A stretch of 64,000 nucleotides of DNA from Prosopocoilus inquinatus (GCA_036172665.1 CM069872.1:22609001-22673000); one strand, 5' to 3'; positions 22,516 through 34,627 are shown, numbered from the stretch's first letter. The notes: generated from the sequence alone by a model not told the origin. Translations and numbers: made by a program.

Positions 22516-23225
22516 TGATTTTTCCATATTCGATAGAGGGTTCAACTTGCTCGATCGATGACATCTCATAGACTAATAACTCAAGCATACGGTTTTTATA
22601 CTAATGGTGAGTGATGCAAAAAAAAAGTTCACGTTATTTTAATTAAATAAACAAGCCTATTTCCTATGTGACAGCGAAAATGAAAAAAAAAAAAGAAATC
22701 AATCTTTGGTTTGTTTAATAACGTGATAACCAATTATAGCAATGAACTTTAAATAGTAGTTTTACGATGAGTTATCTAACTTTGGAATATATTCAGGATT
22801 ATTTGAAGTTATTGAAAACTAATTCCAAATATTATCCGTTTGTTAGTGGGTGTTACGATGTAATTGAGTGCATTGTATGAATACATACAAAGCAATGTAT
22901 TTTCATAGAATGCTATGAATTTATAAATAATAATAAAAATTGTTTCGAACATGTCAATTTTAAAATTCTTTTGCTCAATAATTTATTGAAAAACTAATAT
23001 AATATACAGTCCATTCAATTGCCATCACAGTGATTTTTAAAGAAATACGCTACTCTACATACAGAATTCTTAGGTCAATAGAGTATCTCAGAAGGATCGC
23101 CAGTTCTTTTGGTATTCGATTCAGGAAGCAAAAATATATCAAATTTAAGCTTCACGAAAAAAGAGAACAAGTAAAATAATATACTTTTATAGCAAAATGA
23201 AGTATAATTGAAATATACACTCTTA
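22516..23225. other. no gene seen
   Basis: AT-rich sequence between the mariner relic and the right duplication arm. It holds only short chance ORFs and a small palindrome near 22870 (GTATGAATACATAC). Confidence 0.35.
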
Positions 23226-26200
23226 AATTCAAAAGAAATACCACTTTGCCTGCACATTATTTATTTCTTTTTGTGTTAATTTTGGGATTAATTGGGGGCT
23301 TTTACCAACTCGACTCACTGGAAGGAAGATTACTAAAGTTAACCGAAAAGTTCCACAAACTTGAGACTAACTTACGGATCCACTTATCCGTGAAAAGAAA
23401 CGTAGATTTAGATTAAGGAATTGTCAAGCATAAATACGGGATGCTTAAGTGCTAAATAAGAAAAAAGTGGGTAGGTAAGCAGTCTAATAAAATGACCATG
23501 TAAAATAATAGAAAAGATGCAAGGCTAATCCATTTTAGTCCAATCATATTTTAAAGCTGATTTTACTTTCTTAATAAAATTATATCATTTTCTTCATTCA
23601 TATAATTATAAAATTAGGTGCAAGACAAATCATTTTAAAATTGAATCGGTGAGAATTAAAAGAAGTCCAGGGAAGCAAAATGTTGCCAGTTGGTATTAAA
23701 AAGAACCAGCTCCGACGCTTAGTGTCTTTTTCCACCAAACTGTTTTGTTGCAGACGACATTCTGACCTAACTGCACAATATAAGATAGTTTATGGGCAGT
23801 TTCTTCATCATAAATGATGGAAAATATGTCTCCACTGAAAACCTGTTTCTTTTGTCAAACCTTTGAGTTATCATTAGGGAATTTCTTCTCGCAAAGTTTA
23901 GATAGAAAACGGGACTATTAGTAACACGGGACTGGATAGTGAAATATGGCGACTGTCCCGTAAATACGGGACGTATGGCAACCCTACATATCTATTACTA
24001 ATACATTTTCAAAGAAGAACCGATACCCTGAAACTTCAACAAACACAGAACTATCGAAACTTATCGAAAACGGTAGCTGAATGTCTCTCTCTTTCAGAAA
24101 GCGTCAAAGAAGCTACACATCTGAAGCGATTTCTAGCAGAATTGGATTTCGGCGATATATGCAATTTGAATTTTTTTTTTTGTGACAAGTGAAGTTCTCT
24201 TGCATCGGAATGACGATGAACAGCAACCAGCTTGTCACCTAAAATGTCATCCCGCGCGAGACTGAACAGAAATCAAAGATCTTACAAACATATCTAACGA
24301 TAATTTTCTAATGAATAGCTTGATGAATAGCTTAAATAGCGCCATCCTTCGTTCGCTTTTCTAGACATTGATGCTTTGTATTGCAAAGCACATTATGATT
24401 TCAGTACCTAAAAAATCGATTACATCCCTAGCCACTTAGTAATATTTGCGAAAGTTACGCTGCAGAATATTGTATGTTAAGAATACTTGAATTTCAACAT
24501 TTTTTAAACTGCTTCCTTGAAAAATTTTAACGGACCGTTTCAATGAAGAACCCGTACATAATACATTAAAAATTATAATGCATGTGGACTATCTATAGAA
24601 ATTTAGCAATTATAATCTTGTACTGGGTGTGGCATAATGAAAAGATTGTTTCCAAACTTGAACAGTAAATCTGTATCAAGTAACAGGTGTATCAGTGGAT
24701 GGATTTTGTTGCACCTGGAACGCATTCCCTAAAACAACGTTTTTTATTTCTGAAACATTAAAACAAATCGGTCAAATCGCAACATTGTTTTCGTACTGAC
24801 AATTCAGTAGACAACATTTGTTGTAATAATATGATTAGCATGATCGTCATTGCTATTTCACTCAAAGGAATTTTTGCCATCACCAAATTTTTGCCCACTT
24901 ACTGTATCTGAGATTTTCGACAGATCGATACAACATCGGCAGCTTTAACAAGTATGTAATAATGTCTCATGAAATTCAATAAATAAATGTTTATTTAATG
25001 TTTAAATATTTTTCTAATTTTATGATACGACTATTTGATGGTGTTTATACATAATTTTTTAACTGTTAGGAAACAACCAATAAAAAGATGTCTTTAGTAG
25101 CCCCATCTAAAAACAAGTGCACGCTTTAGCATTTATACTTAAATTTGCGGTTAAGATGGAAGGTAAGGACCATTCAAGAACTCAGATCGATTACTACTTA
25201 AATTATGTCATTTTAAAACTGTATAAATGATCTCATGGATTAATTTGATCGTTGTCTGCGGGATGGCATTTCAGGTAAGAACTGATTGTTATTTGTCAAA
25301 AAAATTGGCAGAACAACACTTTTAGACAGTCATTGTTGACCACAGTAGATACTGACGACAATTTTAGTATATCGGATTTCAGATTTGGATTTTGCCATTT
25401 CTAATTTCGTCTTGTACATTTTTACCTATGCTAAAAGTTTTACATAAATGTCTTCTTCTTCAATAACTGAAAGTAAATAATTTATTTCAGTTTTGACTTG
25501 TAATTGAAGACTACTTGAAAGATTGTTTATTGATAATTGGGCTTTTGTCATCAGAGTCATCTTCTGTTAAATTCTTATTTCCGGTAATAGATGTAATAAA
25601 TAATATTTATAATTATTATTATTATGCAGGGTTTGCAGTATTATTATTATGCACCGAGTGCCGCGGTCTTCTCTACCGTCTAAAGTATACAAGATAGAAA
25701 AGAAAAACAGTTTGGACAAAAACGTTTGGCGTTTTATGAAAGCTCATTAAGGTAGTATTTCACAAGAGTTTAGATATACTGGGTGTTCCATTAAAAAAAA
25801 TATAACTTTGGGATGGCTCTCAGTTCCTAAATACTCTGTATAGCCAAAAATAATTTTTGAAAGTAGAGCTAACTGAGTTACACCTTAGCTTGTTTGAACT
25901 TCTTTTCTATCTTGTATACTTTAGACGGTAGAGAAGACTGCGGCACTCGGTGGACACCCTGTATAGTATAGTCATGTTGAGAATCAATTTCTTCTAAGCC
26001 AGTAAGTAATTCGAGGATGGTAAAACAACATTTTGCCCACTGTTCTTTTGAAGGGATAGTCTTGTTTCAACAAGTACAAAAGTAATTTTAATGTTTTTTT
26101 TTCGGAGATTGTATTAATTATATCATTTCGATAGTTTTTTTTTTTAATTTAATTACCAGTATTCGACATTAGAAGAAAGTATATGTTGAAAAATCAATAA

Positions 26201-28686
26201 CCAACGGTAACAGGCACGTGTCAGAAATTCCGGACTTTATAAATTAATTGCTCCAAAAAATGTCTTTTAAAAATCATTGAATACAATTTACAATATCTAG
26301 TAACGACGCACGGCACACAACAAAAGAGTAGGTAACGTTAAACTGAGCCTACAATTGATAAAATTATTATTCTCTATTTTTCAATTAGTACTAGTAAAAT
26401 GATACTTGGTACATAAACTGAAGCTACATTAAATTATCGACAGTTAATTTTCTGGTACAGGGTGTCGCATTGATGAACGCAACATAGGATATCCCATGTT
26501 AATTCAAAGGTGCTCGAATATTGGTTGCAATAATTATTTTACAGCAAAATTCCATTCAAGTTTTTTAAAGTACTCTCTGAGATGAATATGTTTGTTCATT
26601 TTTAAGATACTTAAAGAAAAGATTCAATAACTAAAATAAATTTATACCAAACTAGGCCAAGAGCAATGATTGTGGATAAATGATTAATAAATGTAGTTGT
26701 TTTTGAAAAAGATTGATAGAAAACGCTTTTCCAGTAATTTATTTTAACATTCACTGATCAAGACCGTGCTAATAGTTTAGTATAAATAAAATTCCGATAC
26801 TGAATCTTTTTTAAATATCTTAAAACTGAGCAAATAAAAAATTTTCAAACTGCACAGACAGTTTCAGCTTTAGTGCTTTAAAAAACCTAAATGAAATTAT
26901 GCTGCAAAATAACTAGGGAAGACAATATTTGAACATATTTAAATTAACATCTACACAATCACAACATTTTCATCATCTTGATACTTTTTGATCCGGGACT
27001 CATTACCCTATTTAATTTAAAAACTTACCAAATCATAATTAAGTAGGTAAGTCCCTTTAGAAATTGTTGGTTTGTGAGTATAATAAGTCAGAACTAATAA
27101 ATTTTTCTGAAAAACTTTTAGATAAGCTGCGATTTTAGATTATCGATTTCTTGATACTACTCAAGAAAATTCTTGAACTCACATCATACGTATAAGAACG
27201 TTAACGACAAGATTATAAATTCTTATTGCAATTTTCTGAAAATTCTTACTGATACTGCTCTATTAACTTGACAATCTCTGTGCACGAAGATTTCAGAAGT
27301 CAAGCTAAGAAAGATAATCTTCATCCTGTACGTCGGTATTAACAATAAGGAGAACTAAATACGTGTACGGTGTCTATCGATAATGTCATCACAATGTGGT
27401 TCTACTCGCGGAAGATTATGAGCTACATGAGAAATATGCAAGCCAACAAGGCAAACGTTGATTTCCGTACTTTCTCTTCTTCGTCATTAATGAGCGAAAA
27501 GTAATTTAGCAAGTAGTATATATTGGGATTACGAAGAGATTTAAATAAAAACTTACTTCTGAGCAAGTCAAGTGCTTTCTAAAATGTTCCTAAATTTCTT
27601 TCATCGTCATTCATTTTTTAAATAATTCTTCTCTCTATTAGATTATTTATTAGTGCCATAAGTAAATAACATAGAATCATTAAATAAAATAACCTGCTAA
27701 AAGCAGTAATATTCAAAACCGAGTGAATCTTCTACACAAACCTAATCAAGAAACGTAAACCAAGACTCGTCTACTTGGTATTGAAGATTCAATTAAACAA
27801 TTAATCATTTATATACACTTGTGATAATATAAACAAAGAAATTTTTAGTGTAATGATGAAAGCTAATTTTTGTTTAATTATGTATTTAACAACTGGTTCG
27901 TTGCGTATTGTCTTCTACAATTCATTTTCTAATGAAGGCTAATTTATTGTTGCTGTAAAACAACCTATTTTATCTTCCTTTTGAGTACGACATTTTCATG
28001 AGTACTCTCGGGCATTTTATACAAATTCTAAATTCTGACGGCGGTGCTACATACCGCTTATTGATCAAAGCTGAGATCATAGAAATTCAATGAGAACAAG
28101 TGCAGCTAATTGAAAACTAACATTGTGTAAAAGATAGCATTAGATTTTGGGTAGCGAAAATGCTATGTCTCCGCAAGGAGTTAGAACGTAGTAAGACTTC
28201 CTCCATCACTTTTGCGTTCCTGTACTGTTTTCCGCCTTTATTCTCCTTTAAAATTACAAACTGTATATCATCTCTCTTAAACTATGACCTGTGATATTAA
28301 TTGCCAATTAAAAGTTCACCATTTCTAGTAAGCAGGGGCAAATTATTTCAAATGTTTTCATCGTCAAGAAGAAGGTAGCAATCAAGATAGTTTAGATAGT
28401 TTCTTATTTCTATTAAATCTAGTAATCGTATAAAAACTAAACAATGACGAAGATATTGTAATACAAAATTCCTGAACATATTGCAAAGGTACAGAAAATT
28501 ACTGTATTTGATGTTGATAACAACAACAGAATTTCCGTAATTGATTAATAAATTTAGCACCATTGAAAGTCAGTAAAAACGGTTAATCACTCATCTAATT
28601 CATTGAAATCTATTCACAGTTTTAAGATTTTTAAAAAATTATTTTAAAAGTTTAAAAAGTTGGTACCAATTTTGTATCTAGGCATG
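23226..28686 (-). repeat. right arm of the giant inverted duplication
   Basis: Reverse complement of 6850-14138, without the MULE. About 257 bp at 23604-23862 have no counterpart in the left arm, so they are either an insertion here or a deletion there. The outer boundary is at GGCATGT near 28686, and the inner boundary lies just past a TTCAAAAGAAATACCACTTT stretch near 23226. No coding sequence was recognised. Confidence 0.85.
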
Positions 28687-29539
28687 TTTGTTGTCAGATA
28701 GTGACTCTTGGCCCTAAACCCATGAAATATAAACAGTTATTTTACACACATTAAAATGTTATCAGTAAAAGTGTAAGGCTAGTATTTACGTGACCGGCAA
28801 TCAAACAAGAAGATGATTTAAAACGATTTTTTACGTCATACTTGGAATGCTATGGTACTAGATCAGACTAACATAAAAAATTTTAGAAATTTTAGAAATG
28901 GACGTTTCTAAACAGAAAGTTGCGTGTCGCAACCAGATTAGTGGAATTTACAATTAGTATTACTGAGAACTATAAAATCGGTAGCAAAAGGATTAGTCCG
29001 ATATGGTCGATCTACTTCTCGTTTCAGTATAATTATTAAGAGATTTGCTTAGAAATTCAATGAAAATTATACACAGTAAATGAAAGCAGCTTTTTAAAGA
29101 TCGCTGTTATTAACTAAAGAGTTAAATTTTTACATATTACTGGGTCACGCTACGTATTTTGATATACAATTTATTCTTAATATACAGTCTGTTCGATTTT
29201 AGCTGTCACTGCAGATATTTATCTAGGTTATTGTTAAAGATGCGAAAGAAATTTTCCATTATTTATTCCCTTAATTACAATTATAGTTGTTCCTACAGAA
29301 ATAAACGAAATATTAAATTTCAACTATGACTGAGAAAATGGCCCTCATTCATTAACGACATTATAAGCTATAGCAACTATTGGACAAATACTCCATATCA
29401 CTGTGTATATCCACAGACAATTAAAATGAATTTTCTTAATGTTCAATACAATAATATGGCAGTTTTAGGGTGTTGTAATTAAAGTACATACAGTTCCGTT
29501 CATTACTAATATGAAAAATCGGACTCAAAACAAGAAATC
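28687..29539. other. no gene seen
   Basis: AT-rich intergenic sequence between the right duplication arm and the non-LTR element. Confidence 0.35.
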
Positions 29540-30350
29540 TAGACCTCAGTCAATTTTGCATCGAACTTGATATTGAGGTATGTGGTATAGAATTAAAATT
29601 CAATAACTCTGATAAATATATCATAATCACTTGTTATAGATCACCGTCCGGTAATATCTTGAATTTTTTGCGAAATATGTCTGATGTATTAGACCACGTG
29701 TATCACGAAAAAACATATATCATAGTCTTAGGGGATTTCAATATACACTTCAATAATCCTGACAATGAAAATACTGTTCGTTTACAGCAATTATTTCATA
29801 CATATGGCCTCGCTGAGAACGTATTTACGCCGACACGTAATTCTGCAATACTTGATAACATTTTCTGTAATACACCAATACCGTTCTATAATGTTTTTCA
29901 TTGTTCTGTATCTGATCATCGTTACGTGGTATGTCAACTTCCTAAATATATCATGAATAAAAGCACTATGAAATATTCAAAGTCGATGCGTATAATTAAC
30001 GACAGATCTATCAATCGCTTTACAGAGGCTTTTTCAAAGGTTGACTGGCCTGATTTTAATACATTCGTTGACTTCAACGATGCGTTTAACTATTTCTACG
30101 ACACCTTTTTACATTTTTTTAATACTTATTTTCCTAAAAAGTATGTAAAAACTGATGATTCATTTAAAAATACAGCATGGGTAACGGAAACAGTTAAAAT
30201 ATCCAGTGCCTCCCTCAGGGGCTGGTACGAACTTCAACAAAAATATCCTAATTTAAGAGAAGTCTATGTGAAATTTAAGCAAAAACATCAATTATTAGTA
30301 AAGGAAACAAAAAGAACTTTTTATGAAAATAAAATAAATACTTCTAATAG
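29540..30350 (+). mobile_element. non-LTR retrotransposon ORF2, endonuclease part (5'-truncated)
   Basis: The reading frame enters at about 29540. It encodes the C-terminal two thirds of an APE-type endonuclease: CYRSPSGN, VLGDFNIHF (catalytic Asp/Asn) and SVSDHRYVVC (catalytic Asp-His). A linker (FKNTAWVTETVKISS, YVKFKQKHQLLVKETKRTFY) leads toward the reverse transcriptase. The endonuclease nicks the target for target-primed reverse transcription. The frame is cut at 30350 by the Copia 5' LTR and resumes at 34633. The N-terminal part of the endonuclease is absent. Confidence 0.82.
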
Positions 30351-30535
30351 TGTTAACGCATAACGTATTTATGCGTAACTACGATCCATGATTTACGATA
30401 TAGGTTTAGATAGTATGCCATGTAAGAGTTTCTATGTATTACACCGTCAGTTATCTGCTGTCTGATAAAAAGTTTTAATTAAAGAAAGTTCTTATACAAG
30501 TGTATCGTATTTGGTATTTACTCGCAATCCTAACA
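30351..30535 (+). repeat. Copia 5' LTR
   Basis: 185 bp, starting TGTTA and ending TAACA. The first 30 bases contain an inverted pair (GTTAACGCATAA and TTATGCGTAAC) able to form a stem of about 11 bp with one bulge, also present in the 3' LTR. Confidence 0.93.
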
Positions 30536-30549
30536 GGTTACGGGCCCAG
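30536..30549 (+). promoter_or_regulatory. primer-binding site (half initiator-Met tRNA type)
   Basis: GGTTACGGGCCCAG starts at the first base after the LTR. It is complementary, with one mismatch, to the anticodon stem-loop of initiator tRNA-Met (GGTTATGGGCCCAG would be perfect). Drosophila copia is known to prime from an internal fragment of this tRNA rather than from its 3' end. Confidence 0.75.
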
Positions 30550-30568
30550 ATCAACCACAGTGCTAAAC

Positions 30569-33500
30569 ATGAATATGAACATTGCAAGAATTGAATGTCT
30601 CGGCAAAGATAATTATGACTCCTGGAAACTACATATGGAGGCTCTTCTCATCAAAAATGATGCTTGGCCGTACGTGATAGGCGAAATTGCAAAACCAGAA
30701 CTTATTGAAGGTGACATCACATCGGTAGAAGCAAGAAAAGCTTGGGAAAAAGCAGATGCTAAGGCAAAGTCTGATATCATATTAGCCATCAGTGGATCCG
30801 AACTAAAGCAAATTAAGGGTTGTCTTACATCGCGTCAAGTTTGGCTAAAGCTAGAGGGAATTTATCATTCACGTGGACCTGCAAGAAAAGCTACATTACT
30901 GAAACAGTTGATGCTCCATCGAATGGAAGAAGGCAGCGATATTCGTGAACATGTAAATACATTTTTTGACGCAGTTGATAAGTTACAAGATATGCAGGTG
31001 GACATACATCCTGATGTTCTGGCGACAATGCTTTTATACAGTTTGCCGTCAAATTTTGACAACTTTAGATGCGCCATCGAAGCTCGTGATGAATTGCCCT
31101 CGCCCGATGTTTTACGTGTAAAAATTATAGAAGAAAACGACGCACGAAGAAATGAATCTCAAGGTGTAGGTGCCAAAGCGATGTACGTAAATAAAAATAA
31201 GAATCGACATGGCAAGAACATGACAGATCAGAAAAATAGTCAGTCAACGGAGAGCAAGAAGATTTTCAAGTTTCGTTGTTATAAATGTAACGAACCAGGT
31301 CACAAAGCTGTGAATTGTCCAAAGAAGGCAAGTGTTAAACATTCAGCTGTATCATTATGTGCAGATGCTTTGCAAGTGGCAGCAAGAAAATCAGTTCGAA
31401 CATGGTGTTTGGACAGTGGAGCTACTAGTCACTTATGTAGTACATTGGATTCGTTTTGTAAAATAGACAGTTCAAAAAGGGGAAAACTGAATTTGGCGAA
31501 CGATGCTTCAACGGAAACCACCGCTGAAGGAAGTGTGAAAATCGTAACTGATTTAAACGGGGAGAATACAGTTGTTATTTTGAAAGAAACTTTGCATGTC
31601 CCAGATCTCCGTATGAATTTAATGTCTGTAAGTAAAATAACAGATAAAAATTTTGACGTTATATTCACAAAGACAGACGCTAAAATTGTGGATAGCAACG
31701 GAAATGTCAAATTAATGGCAGACAGAATCGGTGGTCTGTATTATGTACGTGAATCTGAACAAAGTAATACCAATAAATCGAGTTACGCATTTTCGACAGA
31801 AGAAAATTCTTCAAATTTTGAAATTTGGCATCGTAGACTTGGTCACTTGAATGCAAGAGATCTCGTCGAAGCTAAACGTCGAGGGACCATTACAGGTTTA
31901 AATGTAGAATCTAAAATAAAAGATTGGTGTGAGGTGCGTTTCTTGAAGTTCAAGAGTGAAGCACTACAAATGACAAAGCAATTTATTGCAGAAGTCGAAA
32001 ATCAAAAAGGAATAAGTATCAAATGTTTTCAGTCTGATAATGGTTCAGAATTTACAAGCAAAGAGTTTAATGATTTCCTAAGGAGTAAAGGCATTACCAG
32101 ACGACTCACAATACCCTACAATCCTGAACAAAATGGAATTGCAGAGCGACGCAACCGAACACTCCTGGATACAGCAAGATGCTTACTGTTGCAAACTGGT
32201 TTGCCACAGAAGTTTTGGGCTGAAGCTGTTAACACGGCAAATTATATCCGAAACAGATGTCCATCAAGCAGCCTGGGTGGATTGACTCCGTATGAACTCT
32301 GGACCGGCAAGGTGCCTGATGTGAGGCATTTCAAGGTATTCGGCTGCAAAATATACATTTTGAATCGAGATCCAACTCGAGGCAAATGGGATCAACGTTG
32401 TAAAGAAGGTAATTTTATTGGTTATTCTGATGAATGCAAGGGTTTCAGAATTTGGTTACCCGGAGAAAATAAAGTCGTCGTTTCACGCGATGTACGTTTT
32501 TCTGAAAACAGCATCGAGAAACAAGAACTTCAGAAGAATTCTCAGAAGGAATTTATTGATCTGAATTTATTTGAAGAAACATCAATTCCTCCTGCAGAAG
32601 TTCAAGAAGGTGAAGAACGAGATGTGGAACCGGAACCGGTACAAGCTGTCGTCAGAGGACGAGGTCGTCCTAGAATATTAAGAAATGGACAAAGAGGCCG
32701 ACCAAGAAAAATTTACAATTGCGTTACTAATGATTCAGAAATTGTTTCAGATAATGCTGAAATTGCTGAAGTAGAATTAGACGCACTGATCTCTGAAGTA
32801 CCTATGAAACAGGCTCTTACAAGCCCGGAAGCTGAAGAATGGTACGAAGCTATGACATCAGAGATAAAATCGATTTTACGAAATGATACCTGGAAAATTG
32901 TCGACCGACCCAAGGAAAAAGCTGTCATCGGGAGTCGTATCATTTTACGAAATAAATACAACTCCGATGGATCTCTTCACAGAAGGAAAGCTCGCTTAGT
33001 TGGTCAAGGCTTTAGTCAACGGCCTGGAGTACATTTCAACGAGACTTTTGCACCTGTGGCTCGCTTGGGATCAATACGACTAATGGCATCATTAGCTGCT
33101 CGATTTGAAATGAAAATGTATCAATTTGACATTACGACGGCATATTTAAATGGAAATTTAAAAGAAGAAATTTTGATGAAACCCCCTAAACAATTGTCGC
33201 AAATATTAAAGAAAATCATCGACGAAGAAGAAGCTGATGATGAAAATTTAGTAAAAAAGGCAGAGAAAATGTTACAAGACTTGAAGTTTGGAGACAAGGT
33301 GTGCCTACTTAAAAAGTCACTCTATGGTCTTCGTCAAGCCGGACGAAATTGGTACGAGAAGTTAGACGGCGTACTGAAGAAGTTCGGAGCAACTCCTACA
33401 AATGATTCTTGTGTATATTACATCGGTCAAGGGGAGGATATCACTATGATAGCCGTATATGTTGATGACATTTTAATCAGTTCTCGTGATTTCAGAATTG

Positions 33501-34429
33501 TCAATAAGCTTCGTGAGGAAATGTCCAGAAATTTCGAAGTTAAGGACCTCGGTGAAGTTTCTTATTGTCTGAACATCGAGATCAAGGTGAAACAAGGAGA
33601 AGTAACCATGAATCAACGAGGCTACATTGACGACATATTAAAGCGTTTTGGAATGCATGACTGTAACTCAGTTGGAACACCAATAGATCCATGTGTAAAG
33701 TTATCCAGAAATATGAAACACTTGGATGAGGAAGAATCTAAATTACCATATCGAGAACTGGTTGGTGCATTAACATACTTAGCTGTTACAACGCGTCCAG
33801 ACATAAGTTTTGCTGCTAGCTATCTGGGACAGTTTAACAACTGTTTTGGCAGAGAACATTGGATTGCGGCTAAACGAGTAATACGATACTTGAAAGGTAC
33901 GAAGGATTTAGGACTGGTCTATCGTAAGGACTCTAAATCAATTGAAGGTTTCGTGGATGCAGACTGGGGTGGTTGTGCTGAGGATAGGCGGTCATACACC
34001 GGTTTTATATTTAAATTATCCGGAAGTCCCATATCTTGGGATTCTAGAAAACAGCCAACAGTAGCATTATCTACGACCGAAGCTGAGTATATGGGTTTGA
34101 CCGAATGTACTAAAGAATCAATTTATTTGCGAAGATTTTTAGAACAATTAGGTTTTTCGAAGTTATCAGAAGTAACTGTATTCAACGACAATATGGGAGC
34201 GTTAAAATTAGCACAAAATGCAACATATCATTCGCGAAGTAAGCATATCGATATGCGTCACCATTTTGTGAGAGAAGCTCTGAGTAAGAATCTACTCAAA
34301 ATTGATCACGTTTCATCAAGTGATATGCCAGCCGACATGTTAACGAAAGGTCTTCCAAAGACAACACATTTGAAATGTGTTAAGATGTGCGGATTGAATC
34401 ATGTCGACAGAAATTCAAGAAAATCATAG
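30569..34429 (+). CDS. Copia gag-pol polyprotein with an internal integrase deletion
   Basis: One ORF of 1286 codons from the ATG at 30569. The frame is also open upstream to 30500, but only from a GTG inside the LTR. Domains: gag with NYDSWK near residue 15; zinc knuckle CYKCNEPGHKAVNC at about 237-250; protease CLDSGATSH with Asp282; GAG-pre-integrase WHRRLGHL from 420; integrase Asp490 and Glu526 (35 residues apart); reverse transcriptase QFDITTAYLNG near Asp854 and YVDD at 964-967; RNase H FVDADWGG near 1130 and TEAEYMGL. Odd point: the frame jumps from the GAG-pre-integrase (about 450) straight to WCEVRFLKFKSE at 453. In relatives a CxxC zinc pair and the first catalytic Asp lie between those points. 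The deletion keeps the frame but leaves only two of the three DDE residues, so this copy should not integrate by itself. Confidence 0.92.
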   Translation: MNMNIARIECLGKDNYDSWKLHMEALLIKNDAWPYVIGEIAKPELIEGDITSVEARKAWEKADAKAKSDIILAISGSELKQIKGCLTSRQVWLKLEGIYHSRGPARKATLLKQLMLHRMEEGSDIREHVNTFFDAVDKLQDMQVDIHPDVLATMLLYSLPSNFDNFRCAIEARDELPSPDVLRVKIIEENDARRNESQGVGAKAMYVNKNKNRHGKNMTDQKNSQSTESKKIFKFRCYKCNEPGHKAVNCPKKASVKHSAVSLCADALQVAARKSVRTWCLDSGATSHLCSTLDSFCKIDSSKRGKLNLANDASTETTAEGSVKIVTDLNGENTVVILKETLHVPDLRMNLMSVSKITDKNFDVIFTKTDAKIVDSNGNVKLMADRIGGLYYVRESEQSNTNKSSYAFSTEENSSNFEIWHRRLGHLNARDLVEAKRRGTITGLNVESKIKDWCEVRFLKFKSEALQMTKQFIAEVENQKGISIKCFQSDNGSEFTSKEFNDFLRSKGITRRLTIPYNPEQNGIAERRNRTLLDTARCLLLQTGLPQKFWAEAVNTANYIRNRCPSSSLGGLTPYELWTGKVPDVRHFKVFGCKIYILNRDPTRGKWDQRCKEGNFIGYSDECKGFRIWLPGENKVVVSRDVRFSENSIEKQELQKNSQKEFIDLNLFEETSIPPAEVQEGEERDVEPEPVQAVVRGRGRPRILRNGQRGRPRKIYNCVTNDSEIVSDNAEIAEVELDALISEVPMKQALTSPEAEEWYEAMTSEIKSILRNDTWKIVDRPKEKAVIGSRIILRNKYNSDGSLHRRKARLVGQGFSQRPGVHFNETFAPVARLGSIRLMASLAARFEMKMYQFDITTAYLNGNLKEEILMKPPKQLSQILKKIIDEEEADDENLVKKAEKMLQDLKFGDKVCLLKKSLYGLRQAGRNWYEKLDGVLKKFGATPTNDSCVYYIGQGEDITMIAVYVDDILISSRDFRIVNKLREEMSRNFEVKDLGEVSYCLNIEIKVKQGEVTMNQRGYIDDILKRFGMHDCNSVGTPIDPCVKLSRNMKHLDEEESKLPYRELVGALTYLAVTTRPDISFAASYLGQFNNCFGREHWIAAKRVIRYLKGTKDLGLVYRKDSKSIEGFVDADWGGCAEDRRSYTGFIFKLSGSPISWDSRKQPTVALSTTEAEYMGLTECTKESIYLRRFLEQLGFSKLSEVTVFNDNMGALKLAQNATYHSRSKHIDMRHHFVREALSKNLLKIDHVSSSDMPADMLTKGLPKTTHLKCVKMCGLNHVDRNSRKS

Positions 34430-34434
34430 ATCGC

Positions 34435-34441
34435 GGGGAGG
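34435..34441 (+). promoter_or_regulatory. Copia polypurine tract
   Basis: GGGGAGG ends directly at the first base of the 3' LTR, the place of plus-strand priming. Confidence 0.75.
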
Positions 34442-34627
34442 TGTTAACGCATAACGTATTTATGCGTAACTACGATTCATGATTTACGATATAGGTTTAG
34501 ATAGTATGCCATGTAAGAGTTTCTATGTATTACACCGTCAGTTGTCTGCTGTCTGATAAAAAGTTTTAATTAAAGAAAGTTCTTATACAAGTGTATCGTA
34601 TATTGGTATTTACTCGCAATCCTAACA
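34442..34627 (+). repeat. Copia 3' LTR
   Basis: 186 bp with the same TGTTA...TAACA ends. Relative to the 5' LTR: C to T and A to G substitutions plus one extra A in a GTATATTGG stretch. Confidence 0.93.

Larger units (their letters stand above)
30351..34627 (+). mobile_element. Ty1/Copia LTR retrotransposon
   Basis: A 4277-bp element: 5' LTR, primer-binding site, one gag-pol ORF, polypurine tract, 3' LTR. The target duplication AATAG occurs at 30346-30350 and 34628-34632. The LTRs differ by two substitutions and one 1-bp indel, so insertion was recent. The target is the ORF2 of a non-LTR element. Confidence 0.95.

Noticed and set aside
6850..28686. Inverted arms as terminal repeats of a Maverick/Polinton or other giant DNA virus-like element
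   Set aside because: No polymerase B, packaging ATPase, capsid or rve integrase was found, and no target duplication at the outer ends; the spacer genes belong to ordinary small transposons.
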